Source of the DNA: RHKX01 sp963820055 | Lineage (GTDB): Bacteria > Actinomycetota > Thermoleophilia > Solirubrobacterales > 70-9 | Assembly: GCA_963820055.1 (NCBI GenBank) | Contig: CAWFYJ010000003.1 | Location: 806,001 to 870,000 of the forward strand | Length of the DNA stretch: 64,000 nt | Direction: 5' to 3' | Part shown: positions 53,868 through 62,198 of the stretch, one piece after another | Layout: each line of letters begins with the position of its first letter | How positions within the stretch are numbered: the stretch's first letter is position 1 | Translations under genes and position numbers: made by a program | The notes under the pieces: model-generated | Seen by the model: the letters and a program-made list of their open reading frames with translations, nothing else | Told to the model about the DNA's origin: nothing | The model's database searches: none

Positions 53868-55004
53868 TCACCCCGGCAGCGGCGCGGCGGGCGTCCGCGC
53901 GATCGAGAGCGCTGCGGTCAGCAGAATCGCCGACGGCGGGAAGCGGACCTCGCCGCTCTCTTCCTCGGCCAGCTCGCCGGCGCGGGCGAGCAGCGTGTGG
54001 ATGCGGTCGAGCAGCGGGCGCGCCTCGTCGTCGCCGACGGCGTCGCAGGCGAGCCGGGCCAGCGAGACCGGCTCGGTCGGCTCGGCGCCGGCGACGACCT
54101 GCGAGACGGCGGAGACGAGATGGTCGACGACGCGCTCGAGATGCGGGCTGATCGGCTCGCGCTCGCCGGGCGGCCGGCCGTGCTCCTCGAGGTCCTCGCC
54201 GGCGAGGACCCGCTCGATCTGACCGCCGGCGATCGAGCGCAGCGCCGCCCCCTCCACTCCCGCCTGGATCGCGAAGCGCAGGTGGGTGACTGCCGAGTTG
54301 ATCGGCCTCCCGTAGGGCGAGTCGCTGGCCCAGACGATCTGGCCGGACGGGATCAGCTTGAACATGGCCATCATGTCGCCGGGGCTCCACCAGGCCGTGT
54401 CGACGAGCAGGTTGGGATGGTCAGGCATCTCCTCCCAGATCCAGGCGAGGTCGGATACGGCGGCGTGGGCGAGGATCAGGCGCGAGTCCGGGTAGCGGCG
54501 GGTCAGCGTCACCGCGTTCTCGCCGAGCGCCGGAATGCCGCGGCCGGCGTGGATGAGGATCGGCAGGCGCCGCTCGTGGGCGAGGGCGAAGAGCTGCTCG
54601 ACGGCCGGCTCCTCGAGGGTGAACCCTTCGGCGCGCGGATGGAGCTTGATGCCCCGGGCGCCCAGATCAAGGCAGCGATCGGCCTCGGCGACGGCGTCGG
54701 CGCGTGGGTCGACGCGACAGAAGGCGACGAGCGTGTCCGGCGCCGCCGAGGCGGCTTCGAGAACGTGGTCGTTCGCCGGCGGATAGCCGTCCGGCTCGTG
54801 CATCGGGAAGGTGACGGCGCGGGCGTCGACCGGCTCGAGAGCGTCGAGGAGCTCGTCGGCCTCCTGCCGGTAGCCGTCGGGATCGTTGCGACCGAGATGG
54901 GTGTGGGCGTCGTAGAGGACGGCGCCGTCGAGCAGCTGCTCGACCGGCTTCCACCAGGGCGCGAGGGCGCGGTCGATCGGCTCGAGGTTCGAAGCGCTAG
55001 GCAT
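53868..55004 (-). CDS. Amidohydrolase-2-like TIM-barrel metalloenzyme
   Basis: A 378-residue protein with YDAHTHLGRN (HxH), GIKLHPRAEGF, LILAHAAVSDLAW and WASDSPYGRP (terminal Asp), as in ACMSD/amidohydrolase-2 enzymes, plus about 90 extra C-terminal residues that are mostly helical. It overlaps the upstream aminotransferase gene by eight bases. Members decarboxylate or hydrolyse small carboxylic substrates; the specific reaction is unknown. Confidence 0.85.
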   Translation of the reverse strand: MPSASNLEPIDRALAPWWKPVEQLLDGAVLYDAHTHLGRNDPDGYRQEADELLDALEPVDARAVTFPMHEPDGYPPANDHVLEAASAAPDTLVAFCRVDPRADAVAEADRCLDLGARGIKLHPRAEGFTLEEPAVEQLFALAHERRLPILIHAGRGIPALGENAVTLTRRYPDSRLILAHAAVSDLAWIWEEMPDHPNLLVDTAWWSPGDMMAMFKLIPSGQIVWASDSPYGRPINSAVTHLRFAIQAGVEGAALRSIAGGQIERVLAGEDLEEHGRPPGEREPISPHLERVVDHLVSAVSQVVAGAEPTEPVSLARLACDAVGDDEARPLLDRIHTLLARAGELAEEESGEVRFPPSAILLTAALSIARTPAAPLPG

Positions 55005-56148
55005 CGATCGCCACCGCCATCCGCTCGACCGCCATCCGCAGGAGCCCCGGCGAGGTCCCGGCATTGATGCGGACATGCCCCTCTCCCCCGCTCCCGAACA
55101 TCGGGCCACTGCTGAAGGCGACGCGGCCGCGCTCGAGAATCGGTGCCGCGGGGTCGGCGCCGAGGCCGTAGGCATCGAGGTCGACCCAGGCGAGATAGCC
55201 GGCTGCGGGAGGCACGTAGCAGGCCTCGGGCAGCGCGTCGCCGAGCAGGTCGGCGAGCAGGCGCCGGTTGTGGTCGATCACCGCGAGCACGTCGTCGAGC
55301 CAGCGATCGCCCGCGAGGTAGGCGGCCTCGGAGGCGATCGTGCCGAGATGCCCGGGATGGCGGGCGGCGAACGGGAGGTCGGCGACGGCCTTCCGGGCGC
55401 GGTCGGAGCCGGTGATGATCTGGGCGCAGCCGAGACCGGCGAGGTTGAACGTCTTCGACGCCGAGACGAGTGCGATCCCGTGATCGGCGGCCTCGCCGGA
55501 GACGCTCAGGAATGGGATGTGCTCGGCGCCCGACAGGGTGAGAGGGGCGTGGATCTCGTCGGCCAGGATCCAGACGCCGTGCTCGGCGGCGATGGCCGCG
55601 AGACGCTCGAGCTCCCCTCGGGTCGCCACCGTGCCCGTCGGGTTGTGGGGGTTGCAGAGCAGCATCGCCCGGGCGCCGCCGGCGAAAGCGGCCTCGATCC
55701 CGTCGAGGTCGAGATTGCGGCCGTCGGCGAGCGGGACCTCCTCCACGGTGCACCGTGCGTCGCCGACGAGGCTGAAGAACGGGTGGTAGACGGGCGGCGT
55801 GACGACGACCCTGTCGCCGCCGTCGAGCAGCAGACGCAGCAGATCGGTGAGCCCGGCGACCACGTCGTTGCAGGCGATCACCTGCTCGGGGTCGGGCCGC
55901 CAGCCGTGGCGGCGCTCGGTGAACCCGCTGACCGCCCGCGCAAGGCCGGAGCCGTCGGCGTTCGCGTAACCGGCATCGTCGCGATCGATCGCCGCCCGCA
56001 GCGCCTCCTTGACGGGCGGGGCGAGCGGGAAGTCCATCTCGGCCACCCACGAGGGCAGCACGTCGCGGTCGTGGAAGGTCCACTTGACGCTGCGGCGCTC
56101 CCGCAGGCTGTCGATCGAGAGCTCGGTCAGCTCGGCGGCGAGCGGCAC
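54997..56148 (-). CDS. PatB/MalY-type PLP enzyme (C-S lyase-like aminotransferase)
   Basis: A 383-residue fold-type I PLP protein. FHDRDVLPSWVAEMDFPLAPPV is the MalY/PatB opening; VISASKTFNLAG-like SASKTFNLAGLG carries the PLP lysine; CNPHNPTGTV and ADEIHAPLTL are the other cofactor blocks. MalY/PatB enzymes cleave cystathionine or cysteine S-conjugates. GTG start, two bases after the LLM oxidoreductase stop. It is the middle gene of a three-gene operon. Confidence 0.92.
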   Translation of the reverse strand: MPLAAELTELSIDSLRERRSVKWTFHDRDVLPSWVAEMDFPLAPPVKEALRAAIDRDDAGYANADGSGLARAVSGFTERRHGWRPDPEQVIACNDVVAGLTDLLRLLLDGGDRVVVTPPVYHPFFSLVGDARCTVEEVPLADGRNLDLDGIEAAFAGGARAMLLCNPHNPTGTVATRGELERLAAIAAEHGVWILADEIHAPLTLSGAEHIPFLSVSGEAADHGIALVSASKTFNLAGLGCAQIITGSDRARKAVADLPFAARHPGHLGTIASEAAYLAGDRWLDDVLAVIDHNRRLLADLLGDALPEACYVPPAAGYLAWVDLDAYGLGADPAAPILERGRVAFSSGPMFGSGGEGHVRINAGTSPGLLRMAVERMAVAIDA

Positions 56149-56150
56149 GT

Positions 56151-57179
56151 TCAGGCGGGGACCTGCGCCGCGGCTCGCGGCTCGAGCGAGAAGGCCTCGG
56201 CGAGCAGCTCGTAGGAGCGGAGGCGGTCGTCGTGACCGTGAACGTTGGTCATCGCCATCAGCTCGTCGGCGCCGCTGAGGCTGAGCAGCTCGTCGATCCG
56301 GTCGCGGACCATCAGCGGCGAGCCGACGATCATCCGCTCCGCCCGGCCCGGCCGCCGCGGCGGCTGCGGGCCCTCTTCGGCGAGCGCTTCCTCGATCGTC
56401 GGAAGCGGCGTCGGGCGGCCGGTGCGCAGGCGCCGGAAGGCGACGCGGGACGGCGCCGCGATCCGCTGCGCGGACTCGTCGTCGTCGGCGCAGACGATCG
56501 CGTGGGAGACGATCGCGTAGGGCTCGGCGAGCTCCTCCGAGGGCTGGAACTCGTTGCGATAGAGGCGCAGGGCGTCGACCGCCATCTCCGGGTTGATCTG
56601 CGCCGCGAACGCGAAGCCGAGGCCGGCCTGAGCGGCCAGCTGGGCGGAGAAGTCGCTCGAGCCGAGCAGGAAGATCGGCGGCAGCGGCGCCTCGAAGGGC
56701 GCCGCCCGGACGTGGCTGAACGCGTGTCCCTCCGGCCACGGCCGGGCGCCGGCGAAGGCGAGCAGCTCGCCGAGCTGCTCGGGCAGGTCGTTCGCGGTCA
56801 TCGCCTCGCGGCTGCGGCGAAGTGCGTAGGCGGTCATCTGGTCGGTGCCGGGTGCCCGTCCGATCCCGAGGTCGATCCGGTCGGGAAACAGGGCCGACAG
56901 CACCTTGAACTGCTCGGCGACCCGGAGCGGGCTGTGGTTGGGGAGCATCACGCCGCCGGAGCCGACGCGGATTCCGCTCGTCGCGGCCGCAACCTGGCCG
57001 ATCATCAGCTCCGGCGAAGAGCTCGCAACCATCGCCCCGCCGTGGTGCTCGGCGAGCCAGTAGCGCTCGAACCCGAGGCGGTCGGCGTGGCGGCCGAGGT
57101 CGATCGTGTCGCGCAGCGCCTGCGACTCGGTGGAGCCGGCGACCACCGGGGAGAGATCGAGAACCGAGACTGGCGGCAT
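56151..57179 (-). CDS. LLM-class flavin-dependent oxidoreductase
   Basis: A 342-residue luciferase-like (F420 or FMN dependent) protein: VSVLDLSPVVAGST, GFERYWLAEHHGGAMVASSSPEL, GIRVGSGGVMLPNHSPLRVAEQF and DLGIGRAPGTDQ. This subgroup includes the MsnO8-like family. ATG 57179 and TTG 57188 are both possible starts. First gene of the operon with the PatB-like lyase and amidohydrolase, so oxidation of a sulfur or nitrogen compound followed by lyase and hydrolase steps is plausible. Confidence 0.92.
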   Translation of the reverse strand: MPPVSVLDLSPVVAGSTESQALRDTIDLGRHADRLGFERYWLAEHHGGAMVASSSPELMIGQVAAATSGIRVGSGGVMLPNHSPLRVAEQFKVLSALFPDRIDLGIGRAPGTDQMTAYALRRSREAMTANDLPEQLGELLAFAGARPWPEGHAFSHVRAAPFEAPLPPIFLLGSSDFSAQLAAQAGLGFAFAAQINPEMAVDALRLYRNEFQPSEELAEPYAIVSHAIVCADDDESAQRIAAPSRVAFRRLRTGRPTPLPTIEEALAEEGPQPPRRPGRAERMIVGSPLMVRDRIDELLSLSGADELMAMTNVHGHDDRLRSYELLAEAFSLEPRAAAQVPA

Positions 57180-57275
57180 GCGAGCCAAGTTACCGAGTCG
57201 CCCCGGTCCATCCGTGGGCCGGACGTAGACTGGCCCACGGCATCGCGAAACCGGATTCCACCGAAGGGAGAGTCA

Positions 57276-57668
57276 ATGAGCCAGAACCAGGCGACGACCC
57301 ACGAGCAAGGCGAGGGCTGGGTCACCTTCATCGGCGTCCTCTTCGGGCTGCTCGGCACGTTCAACGCAATCGACGGAGCCGTTGCGCTGGCGGGTGACGC
57401 CAAGTTCCGCGAGGAGAACCTCTTCTTCGGCGACCTCACCTTCTGGGGGATCACCCTCCTCCTCGTCGGCGCCCTGCAGATCTTCACGTCGGTCCTGATC
57501 CTGCGCCGCAATGCGAACGGTCAGGGCCTCGGCGTGATCCTCTGCTGCCTCAACCTCGTCTTCCAGCTCTTCTTCGTCGCCGTCTTCCCGATCTGGTCGC
57601 TGACGATCATGGCCGCGGACATCCTGATCATCTACGGGCTCTGCATCCACGACCGCCAGTTTCACTAG
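57276..57668 (+). CDS. DUF7144-like four-helix membrane protein
   Basis: A 130-residue protein with AAGGGAG before the ATG. Four hydrophobic segments appear: GWVTFIGVLFGLLGTFNAIDG, FWGITLLLVGALQIFTSVLIL, GVILCCLNLVFQLFFVAVF and LTIMAADILIIYGL. The pattern matches DUF7144 proteins, common in actinobacteria, of unknown function. Its last codon overlaps the end of the convergent LPG-synthase-like gene. Confidence 0.8.
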   Translation: MSQNQATTHEQGEGWVTFIGVLFGLLGTFNAIDGAVALAGDAKFREENLFFGDLTFWGITLLLVGALQIFTSVLILRRNANGQGLGVILCCLNLVFQLFFVAVFPIWSLTIMAADILIIYGLCIHDRQFH

Positions 57669-58786
57669 CCGGCCGATTCGCTCTCAGCGCCGCCGTTCTG
57701 ATGACGGCGGTGCAGGCCGAGGCCGAGCAGGCCGAGCGGCAGCGGCAGCCAGTAGGTGAAGAGGCGATAGAGGAAGGTCGCGAGGACGGCATCGCCGGCG
57801 CCGACCCCGGCGAGGGCCAGTAGCGCGGTCAGGCCGGTCTCGACGAAGCCGAGCCCGCCCGGGGTGACCGGGATCTGGGCGAGGACCTGAGCGGCGCAGA
57901 AGGCGAGCAGGACCAGGCCGGGTGCCGGGTGGGCGCCGACCGCCGCCAGCGAGGCGAGCAGGATCGCGTAGTCGAAGGCCCAGCGGCCGACCGTCGCGAG
58001 CAGGGCCTTCGGCCAATCGTCGCCGAGCGCAGCGAGGATCCGGTCGCGCTCGCGCTTGACCCTCTCCGGGAGGTTGCGGGTGTCGGGTGAGTTGCGCCGC
58101 AGTTTGTTGCGGCCGCGCTCGATGAGCGTCGTCACCTTGTGGAGCGGCGTGTCGGCGGCGAGCAGGACCGAGGCGGCGGCGGCGAGGAGCACGAAGACGA
58201 TCAGGCTGACGATCCCGGCGTCGAGGAGGTCACCGTTGACCGAGCCGCTGATCAGCGCCGGCAGGGCCAGGACCGGCAGGCCGAGAACGACCGCGAACGT
58301 GAGCAGGTTGACGGCGGTGATCCCGGCGACCGCACGGCCGCGCTCGACCCCGCGCTCCACGAGCATCCGGTACTGGAGCGCCGCCCCCATGGCGCCGCCG
58401 CCGGGCGCGATCTTGGCGAGGGCGTTGCCGGCGAGCTGCGAATCGATCACGGCCGACCACGGCGAGCGCGGGATCGTCAGCCGCTGGAGGATCCACGTGC
58501 AGCCGAGCGTCGCGAACTGCAGGAGCGCCAGCAGCGGGAACCAGAGGATGTCGATCTCCCGCAGGTTCTGCCAAGAGCCGAGGACGTCGAGGAGGCTCGG
58601 GAAGACGAGGTAGAGAGAGATGCCCGTGACGAGGAGCCAGAAAGCGGAGCGGCGGATGCTGGGTCCGCGGGAGACCGACTCGACCTCGCCGCGGGCGATC
58701 TCCGTCTCGGCGTCGGTGCGCGCGTCGATCGTCCGCTCGATGCGGTCGCCGAGCGACTCGCGCGGCGGCTTGACCGGAGCGCTCAA
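57665..58786 (-). CDS. Lysylphosphatidylglycerol-synthase TM-region protein (COG0392/UPF0104)
   Basis: A 373-residue membrane protein with about eight helices. Family blocks are QLAGNALAKIAPGGGAMGAALQYRML and the C-terminal IPVTPGGLGFVETGLTALL...TYWLPLPLG, as in flippase-like UPF0104 proteins. It lacks the aminoacyl-transferase domain of MprF, so it may only flip or handle lipids. The TTG start overlaps the TetR stop (TTGA), indicating coupled expression. Confidence 0.88.
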   Translation of the reverse strand: MSAPVKPPRESLGDRIERTIDARTDAETEIARGEVESVSRGPSIRRSAFWLLVTGISLYLVFPSLLDVLGSWQNLREIDILWFPLLALLQFATLGCTWILQRLTIPRSPWSAVIDSQLAGNALAKIAPGGGAMGAALQYRMLVERGVERGRAVAGITAVNLLTFAVVLGLPVLALPALISGSVNGDLLDAGIVSLIVFVLLAAAASVLLAADTPLHKVTTLIERGRNKLRRNSPDTRNLPERVKRERDRILAALGDDWPKALLATVGRWAFDYAILLASLAAVGAHPAPGLVLLAFCAAQVLAQIPVTPGGLGFVETGLTALLALAGVGAGDAVLATFLYRLFTYWLPLPLGLLGLGLHRRHQNGGAESESAG

Positions 58787-59355
58787 ACGGGGCGCAGGGT
58801 CCGCAGCCCGGCGTTGAGAACCGCCTCGGAGGCGTCGATCAGCGCCTCGCGGTCGGCATCGGCGCGGTCGAGCGAGGCGAGGATCGCCCCCTCGAGGAAC
58901 CCGACCCACCCGCGCAAAACCGCGCAGACGTCGGCTCGCTCGACGTCGATGCCGGCCACCTCGCCGATCAGCGCGATCGCGTTCCAGCGCTGAGCCTCGA
59001 TCCGGTCGAAAACCTCGCGAAACCCTCCGCCGCCGGCCATCAGCGACCGGTAGCCGGCCGGATGGGCGCGAGCGTCGTCGTAGTAGAAGCCGATGGCATG
59101 ACGGAGGCGGTCGTTCGGCGCGAGGTCGTCGGGGGCGCTCCGGGCGCGCTCCTGAAAGCCGGTCAGCAATGGCTCGAGCGAGGCGATGTAGAGGTCCTTC
59201 TTGGAGCCGAAGTACTGGAAGACCAGCCCGTGAGAGACCCCGGCGCGCTCAGCGACATCGTCGACGGAGACCTCGTCGTAGTCGCGTGCGAGGAACTCCT
59301 CCAGCGCGATTTCGAGTAGCTGTTCGCGCCGCTGGCGGGCTCTCTCCGTTGTCAG
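58783..59355 (-). CDS. TetR-family regulator with non-standard start
   Basis: About 190 residues if translation begins at CTG 59355. The helix-turn-helix VDDVAERAGVSHGLVFQYFGSKKDLYI is complete and in frame, but no ATG, GTG or TTG lies upstream of TTG 59169, which would cut the DNA-binding domain off. A TAGACT -10-like box (59381-59386, minus strand) suggests a leaderless message with CTG, or a sequence error. It likely controls the coupled LPG-synthase-like gene and the divergent ABC exporter. Confidence 0.75.
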   Translation of the reverse strand: MTTERARQRREQLLEIALEEFLARDYDEVSVDDVAERAGVSHGLVFQYFGSKKDLYIASLEPLLTGFQERARSAPDDLAPNDRLRHAIGFYYDDARAHPAGYRSLMAGGGGFREVFDRIEAQRWNAIALIGEVAGIDVERADVCAVLRGWVGFLEGAILASLDRADADREALIDASEAVLNAGLRTLRPV

Positions 59356-59427
59356 GGGGCGGCGTCCCAGAGTGCAGGCGAGTCTAGCCCCGGGCCCGGC
59401 CCGCGGGTATGCGATGGTGCCGGGCGA

Positions 59428-60318
59428 GTGGCGGCGATCGAACTGCAGGGCGTGGTCAAGACGTTCGGCCCGATCAGGGCGGTAGACGGGCTCGACCTGA
59501 CGGTGCCGGAGGGCGTCTGCCTCGGCCTGCTCGGACCGAACGGCGCCGGCAAGTCGACGACGATGCGGCTGCTGACCGGCCAGGCGATCGCCGACAGCGG
59601 GTCGCTGCGGGTGCTCGGATACGACCTGCCGGAGCAGTCGAAGGACGCCCGCGCGCTGATGGGCGTGGTGCCGCAGCTCGACAACCTCGACATCGACGTG
59701 ACCGTCGAGGAGAACCTGAAGATCTTCGCCCGGCTCTACCGGGTGCGCGACATCGCCGCGGCCGTGGACCGGGCGCTAGCACGCGCTCGCCTCGCCGACC
59801 GCCGCCACGACGCGGTCGACGAGCTGTCGGGCGGGATGCGCCGGCGCCTGCTGATAGCCCGCGGGCTCGTCCACGACCCGAAGCTGGTCCTGCTCGACGA
59901 GCCGACCGTCGGACTCGATCCGCAGATCCGTGCCGAGATCTGGACGCTGGTCGAGGACCTCCGGGCGCAGGGGACGACGATCCTGATGTCGACTCACTAC
60001 ATCGAGGAGGCGGAGCGCCTCGCCGACGAAGTGGCGCTGATGGCGAGCGGCCGGGTGATCGCGCGCGGCCGTCCCGACGAGCTGATCGCCGAGCATGCCG
60101 GGCAGCGGACTGCCGAGTACTACGCGCCGCCGAAGCGGCGGGCGGAAGTCCGCGCAGCCGCGGAGGCCGCCGGGCTGCCGGTCCGGTCGGCCGGGCCGGC
60201 GCTGGTGATCGTCGGCTGCGAGCGGGCGCCCGAGGGGCTCGTTCCCGCCGACGCGATCACCCGCCCGAGCTCTCTCGAGGACGTCTTCGTCGAGCTCACC
60301 GGAGAGGAACTCGAATGA
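59428..60318 (+). CDS. ABC-2 exporter ATPase (DrrA/NodI-like)
   Basis: A 296-residue ATPase: Walker A GPNGAGKST, Q-loop VPQLDNLD, signature LSGGMRRRLLIARGL, Walker B LVLLDEPTVGLDP and H-loop STHYIEEAERLAD. The C-terminal extension SLEDVFVELTGEEL is typical of DrrA-type subunits. With the next gene it forms a drug or lipid exporter. Starts at a GTG; 72 bases separate it from the divergent TetR gene. Confidence 0.94.
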   Translation: MAAIELQGVVKTFGPIRAVDGLDLTVPEGVCLGLLGPNGAGKSTTMRLLTGQAIADSGSLRVLGYDLPEQSKDARALMGVVPQLDNLDIDVTVEENLKIFARLYRVRDIAAAVDRALARARLADRRHDAVDELSGGMRRRLLIARGLVHDPKLVLLDEPTVGLDPQIRAEIWTLVEDLRAQGTTILMSTHYIEEAERLADEVALMASGRVIARGRPDELIAEHAGQRTAEYYAPPKRRAEVRAAAEAAGLPVRSAGPALVIVGCERAPEGLVPADAITRPSSLEDVFVELTGEELE

Positions 60319-61082
60319 GGCGGATCGAGCCGGCGGCCGTGCTCGGCGTGATGAGCCGCGAGCTGGCCAACTTCAGGACGTTCTGGCGGAGCACGACCTT
60401 CTCGAGCCTGATCGAGCCGATGATCTACCTGCTCGCCTTCGGGTTCGGGCTCGGGACGACGCTCGTCAGCACCGTCGACGGCGTCGACTACGTCGAGTTC
60501 GTCGGCACCGGCATGGTCGCGACCGCGGTCGTCTTCTCGAGCGCCCTCCCGGCGATGTTCGGGACGTTCGTCAAACACCGCTTCCAGCGCACCTACGACG
60601 CGATCCTCGCCGCGCCGGTCGACGTCGAGGAGCTCGTCAGCGGCGAGATGCTCTGGATCGGCATCCGCTCCGGCATCTTCGGCACCTTCCCGCTCCTCGT
60701 CACGATCGGCTTCGGCCTCGACCCGACCCCGGCGATGCTGCTCGTCCCGTTCTTCGCCTTCGTCACCGCCCTCGCGTTCGCCGGCTTCGGCGTCGCGGTT
60801 GCCGGCAGCGTCGCGAAGATCGACCAGTTCAACTACGTGACGACGCTCGTCATAACGCCCATGTTCCTGCTCGCCGGCACCTTCTTCCCGATTGAGGGTC
60901 TGCCCGAGTGGGCGCAGGTCGCCGCCCAGTTCAACCCCCTCCACCAGCTCGTCGTGCTCGTCCGCGGCGCCTGCTTCGGCTTCGAGTCGTACGACATCCT
61001 CCGGCTCCTGGCCCTGGCGATCCTCGCGTTCGCGATGTGGCGCCTGGCGATCTCGAGACTGAAGGCCCGGCTGATCGACTGA
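60315..61082 (+). CDS. ABC-2 exporter permease (DrrB/NodJ-like)
   Basis: A 255-residue permease with six helices, beginning ATG within the ATPase stop (ATGA overlap). The conserved FNPLHQLVVLVRG near the end and LAGTFFPIEGLPEWAQ are ABC-2 family marks. Together with the ATPase it likely exports a hydrophobic compound under TetR control. Element C follows the stop by 13 bases. Confidence 0.92.
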   Translation: MRRIEPAAVLGVMSRELANFRTFWRSTTFSSLIEPMIYLLAFGFGLGTTLVSTVDGVDYVEFVGTGMVATAVVFSSALPAMFGTFVKHRFQRTYDAILAAPVDVEELVSGEMLWIGIRSGIFGTFPLLVTIGFGLDPTPAMLLVPFFAFVTALAFAGFGVAVAGSVAKIDQFNYVTTLVITPMFLLAGTFFPIEGLPEWAQVAAQFNPLHQLVVLVRGACFGFESYDILRLLALAILAFAMWRLAISRLKARLID

Positions 61083-61095
61083 GGCGGGGGTTGGG

Positions 61096-61265
61096 CCGAG
61101 GGGACCGGCGGGCTGTTGGGCCGAGGCGTTTGGCAGTGAAGGGGTCCGGGGCGAAGTCTGACTCAGCTCGCGAATGGCAGGTTTGGGCCCTGTGGGAGCC
61201 CGAATTCGCCATTGGCGCTCAGGGTGAGCCGCCGCGGTCGCTTCAACCCCCCTCAGTGCCCAAAC
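61096..61265 (+). repeat. Hairpin-rich dispersed element, copy C
   Basis: It opens with the 20-mer also found on the minus strand at 48954-48973 (first ten bases CCGAGGGGAC). Long arms GTTTGGCAGTGAAGGGG (61128-61144) and CCCCCCTCAGTGCCCAAAC (61247-61265) pair imperfectly. An inner stem AATGGC/GCCATT (61173-61178/61208-61213) with TTTGGGC/GCCCGAA matches the 15-base stem of copy B. It lies between the convergent ABC permease and dksA/traR-like genes; nothing else is seen in that 211-base gap. Confidence 0.8.
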
Positions 61266-61293
61266 CAACGCGCGGCGACGATCTCCGCCGGAC

Positions 61294-61650
61294 TCACCTA
61301 CTGGCGCACTTCACGCACAGCACGCTCTCGGGCACGCTGCGGAGGCGGCCGGCGGGGATCTCGGCGCCGCAGTTGTCGCAGATGCCGTAGGTGCCCTCCT
61401 CGAGCTTCTCGATGGCGCGGAAGAGGCGGCCCTCGATGGCCTCGAGGCTGTCGGCGACGCCGACGTCGTTGAAGCGCCCGATCGCCTCGGTGGTGCCGTC
61501 GCCGATGCGCTTGCCGAAGCCGATGCCGGAGCCGCGCTCGGGCGGCTTCTTGAGGACGGCGAGGCGCTCGCGGACCTCCGCGAGGCGTTCGCGGAGCGCG
61601 GCCTCGGTGGCCTCCCGGTCGATGTCCCCTGCCTGAGGTTCCGGCGTCAC
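61294..61650 (-). CDS. DksA/TraR-family zinc-finger protein
   Basis: A 118-residue protein with an N-terminal coiled coil (ATEAALRERLAEVRERLAVL) and a C4 zinc finger ICDNCGAEIPAGRLRSVPES...LCVKC at the C-terminus. The family binds RNA polymerase through its secondary channel. The acidic coiled-coil tip of DksA is not obvious here, so its exact role may differ. A solitary gene. Confidence 0.9.
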   Translation of the reverse strand: MTPEPQAGDIDREATEAALRERLAEVRERLAVLKKPPERGSGIGFGKRIGDGTTEAIGRFNDVGVADSLEAIEGRLFRAIEKLEEGTYGICDNCGAEIPAGRLRSVPESVLCVKCASR

Positions 61651-61856
61651 GATGGTGCATCCTCCCCGACATCCGCTTCCGCCGCGCCCGCGCCCGATCC
61701 CGACCCCCGGCCCCCCGCCGCCGGCCGCAGTCCCGCCCCGCCCGCTACTACGCGGTCGCCGGCGTCGATCTGCGGGCGGAGCTCGAGCGCCTCTGCCGGC
61801 TCAACGCGCTCGGCGGGCCCGAGGGCCGGCTGGCCGGCGAGCCGCCGGAGCTGACG

Positions 61857-62198
61857 GTGCGGCGGGCGTCGCGCCGCCCCCGATCGCGGCTCGGGTTCGC
61901 CGTGCCGGGCGAGCACCGGATCTCCGTCACGGCGTATCCCGGCATCCGCCGCGGCGACGTCCTCGAGACACTGGCTCACGAGCTCGTCCACATCGCAGTC
62001 GGGCCGGCGAGCGAGCACCGGCGCTGGCACGGCCGCGAGTTCACTGAGGTGCTCCGCCACACCATGGCCGAGGGCTACGGGATACCGGCCCTGCGCGCGC
62101 CGAGCAGCTACCACGGCGCCTACGCGGAGGCGCTCGAGAGGCTCAGCGAAGCTTCGCCGTGGCAGCAGCCGGAGCTCCCCATGGCACTTCCGCGCTGA
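61857..62198 (+). CDS. SprT-like zinc metalloprotease-fold protein, 5' end unresolved
   Basis: The domain carries TLAHELVHIAVGPASEHRRWHGREF, the HExxH site of SprT-like/WLM proteins. From GTG 61857 the protein is 113 residues, but the same frame continues upstream with coding-like sequence from about 61743 (RYYAVAGVDLRAELERLCRL) without ATG, GTG or TTG; CTG 61770 is a possible start. An ATG at 61652 lies in another frame. A missing base or a rare start is likely. The 3' end overlaps the convergent copper-protein gene by 56 bases. Confidence 0.65.
   Translation: MRRASRRPRSRLGFAVPGEHRISVTAYPGIRRGDVLETLAHELVHIAVGPASEHRRWHGREFTEVLRHTMAEGYGIPALRAPSSYHGAYAEALERLSEASPWQQPELPMALPR

Noticed and set aside
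60120..61268. Minus-strand frame whose N-terminus resembles a translation of element B
   Set aside because: The shared peptide-like sequence results from the shared DNA element; the rest is antisense to the ABC permease.
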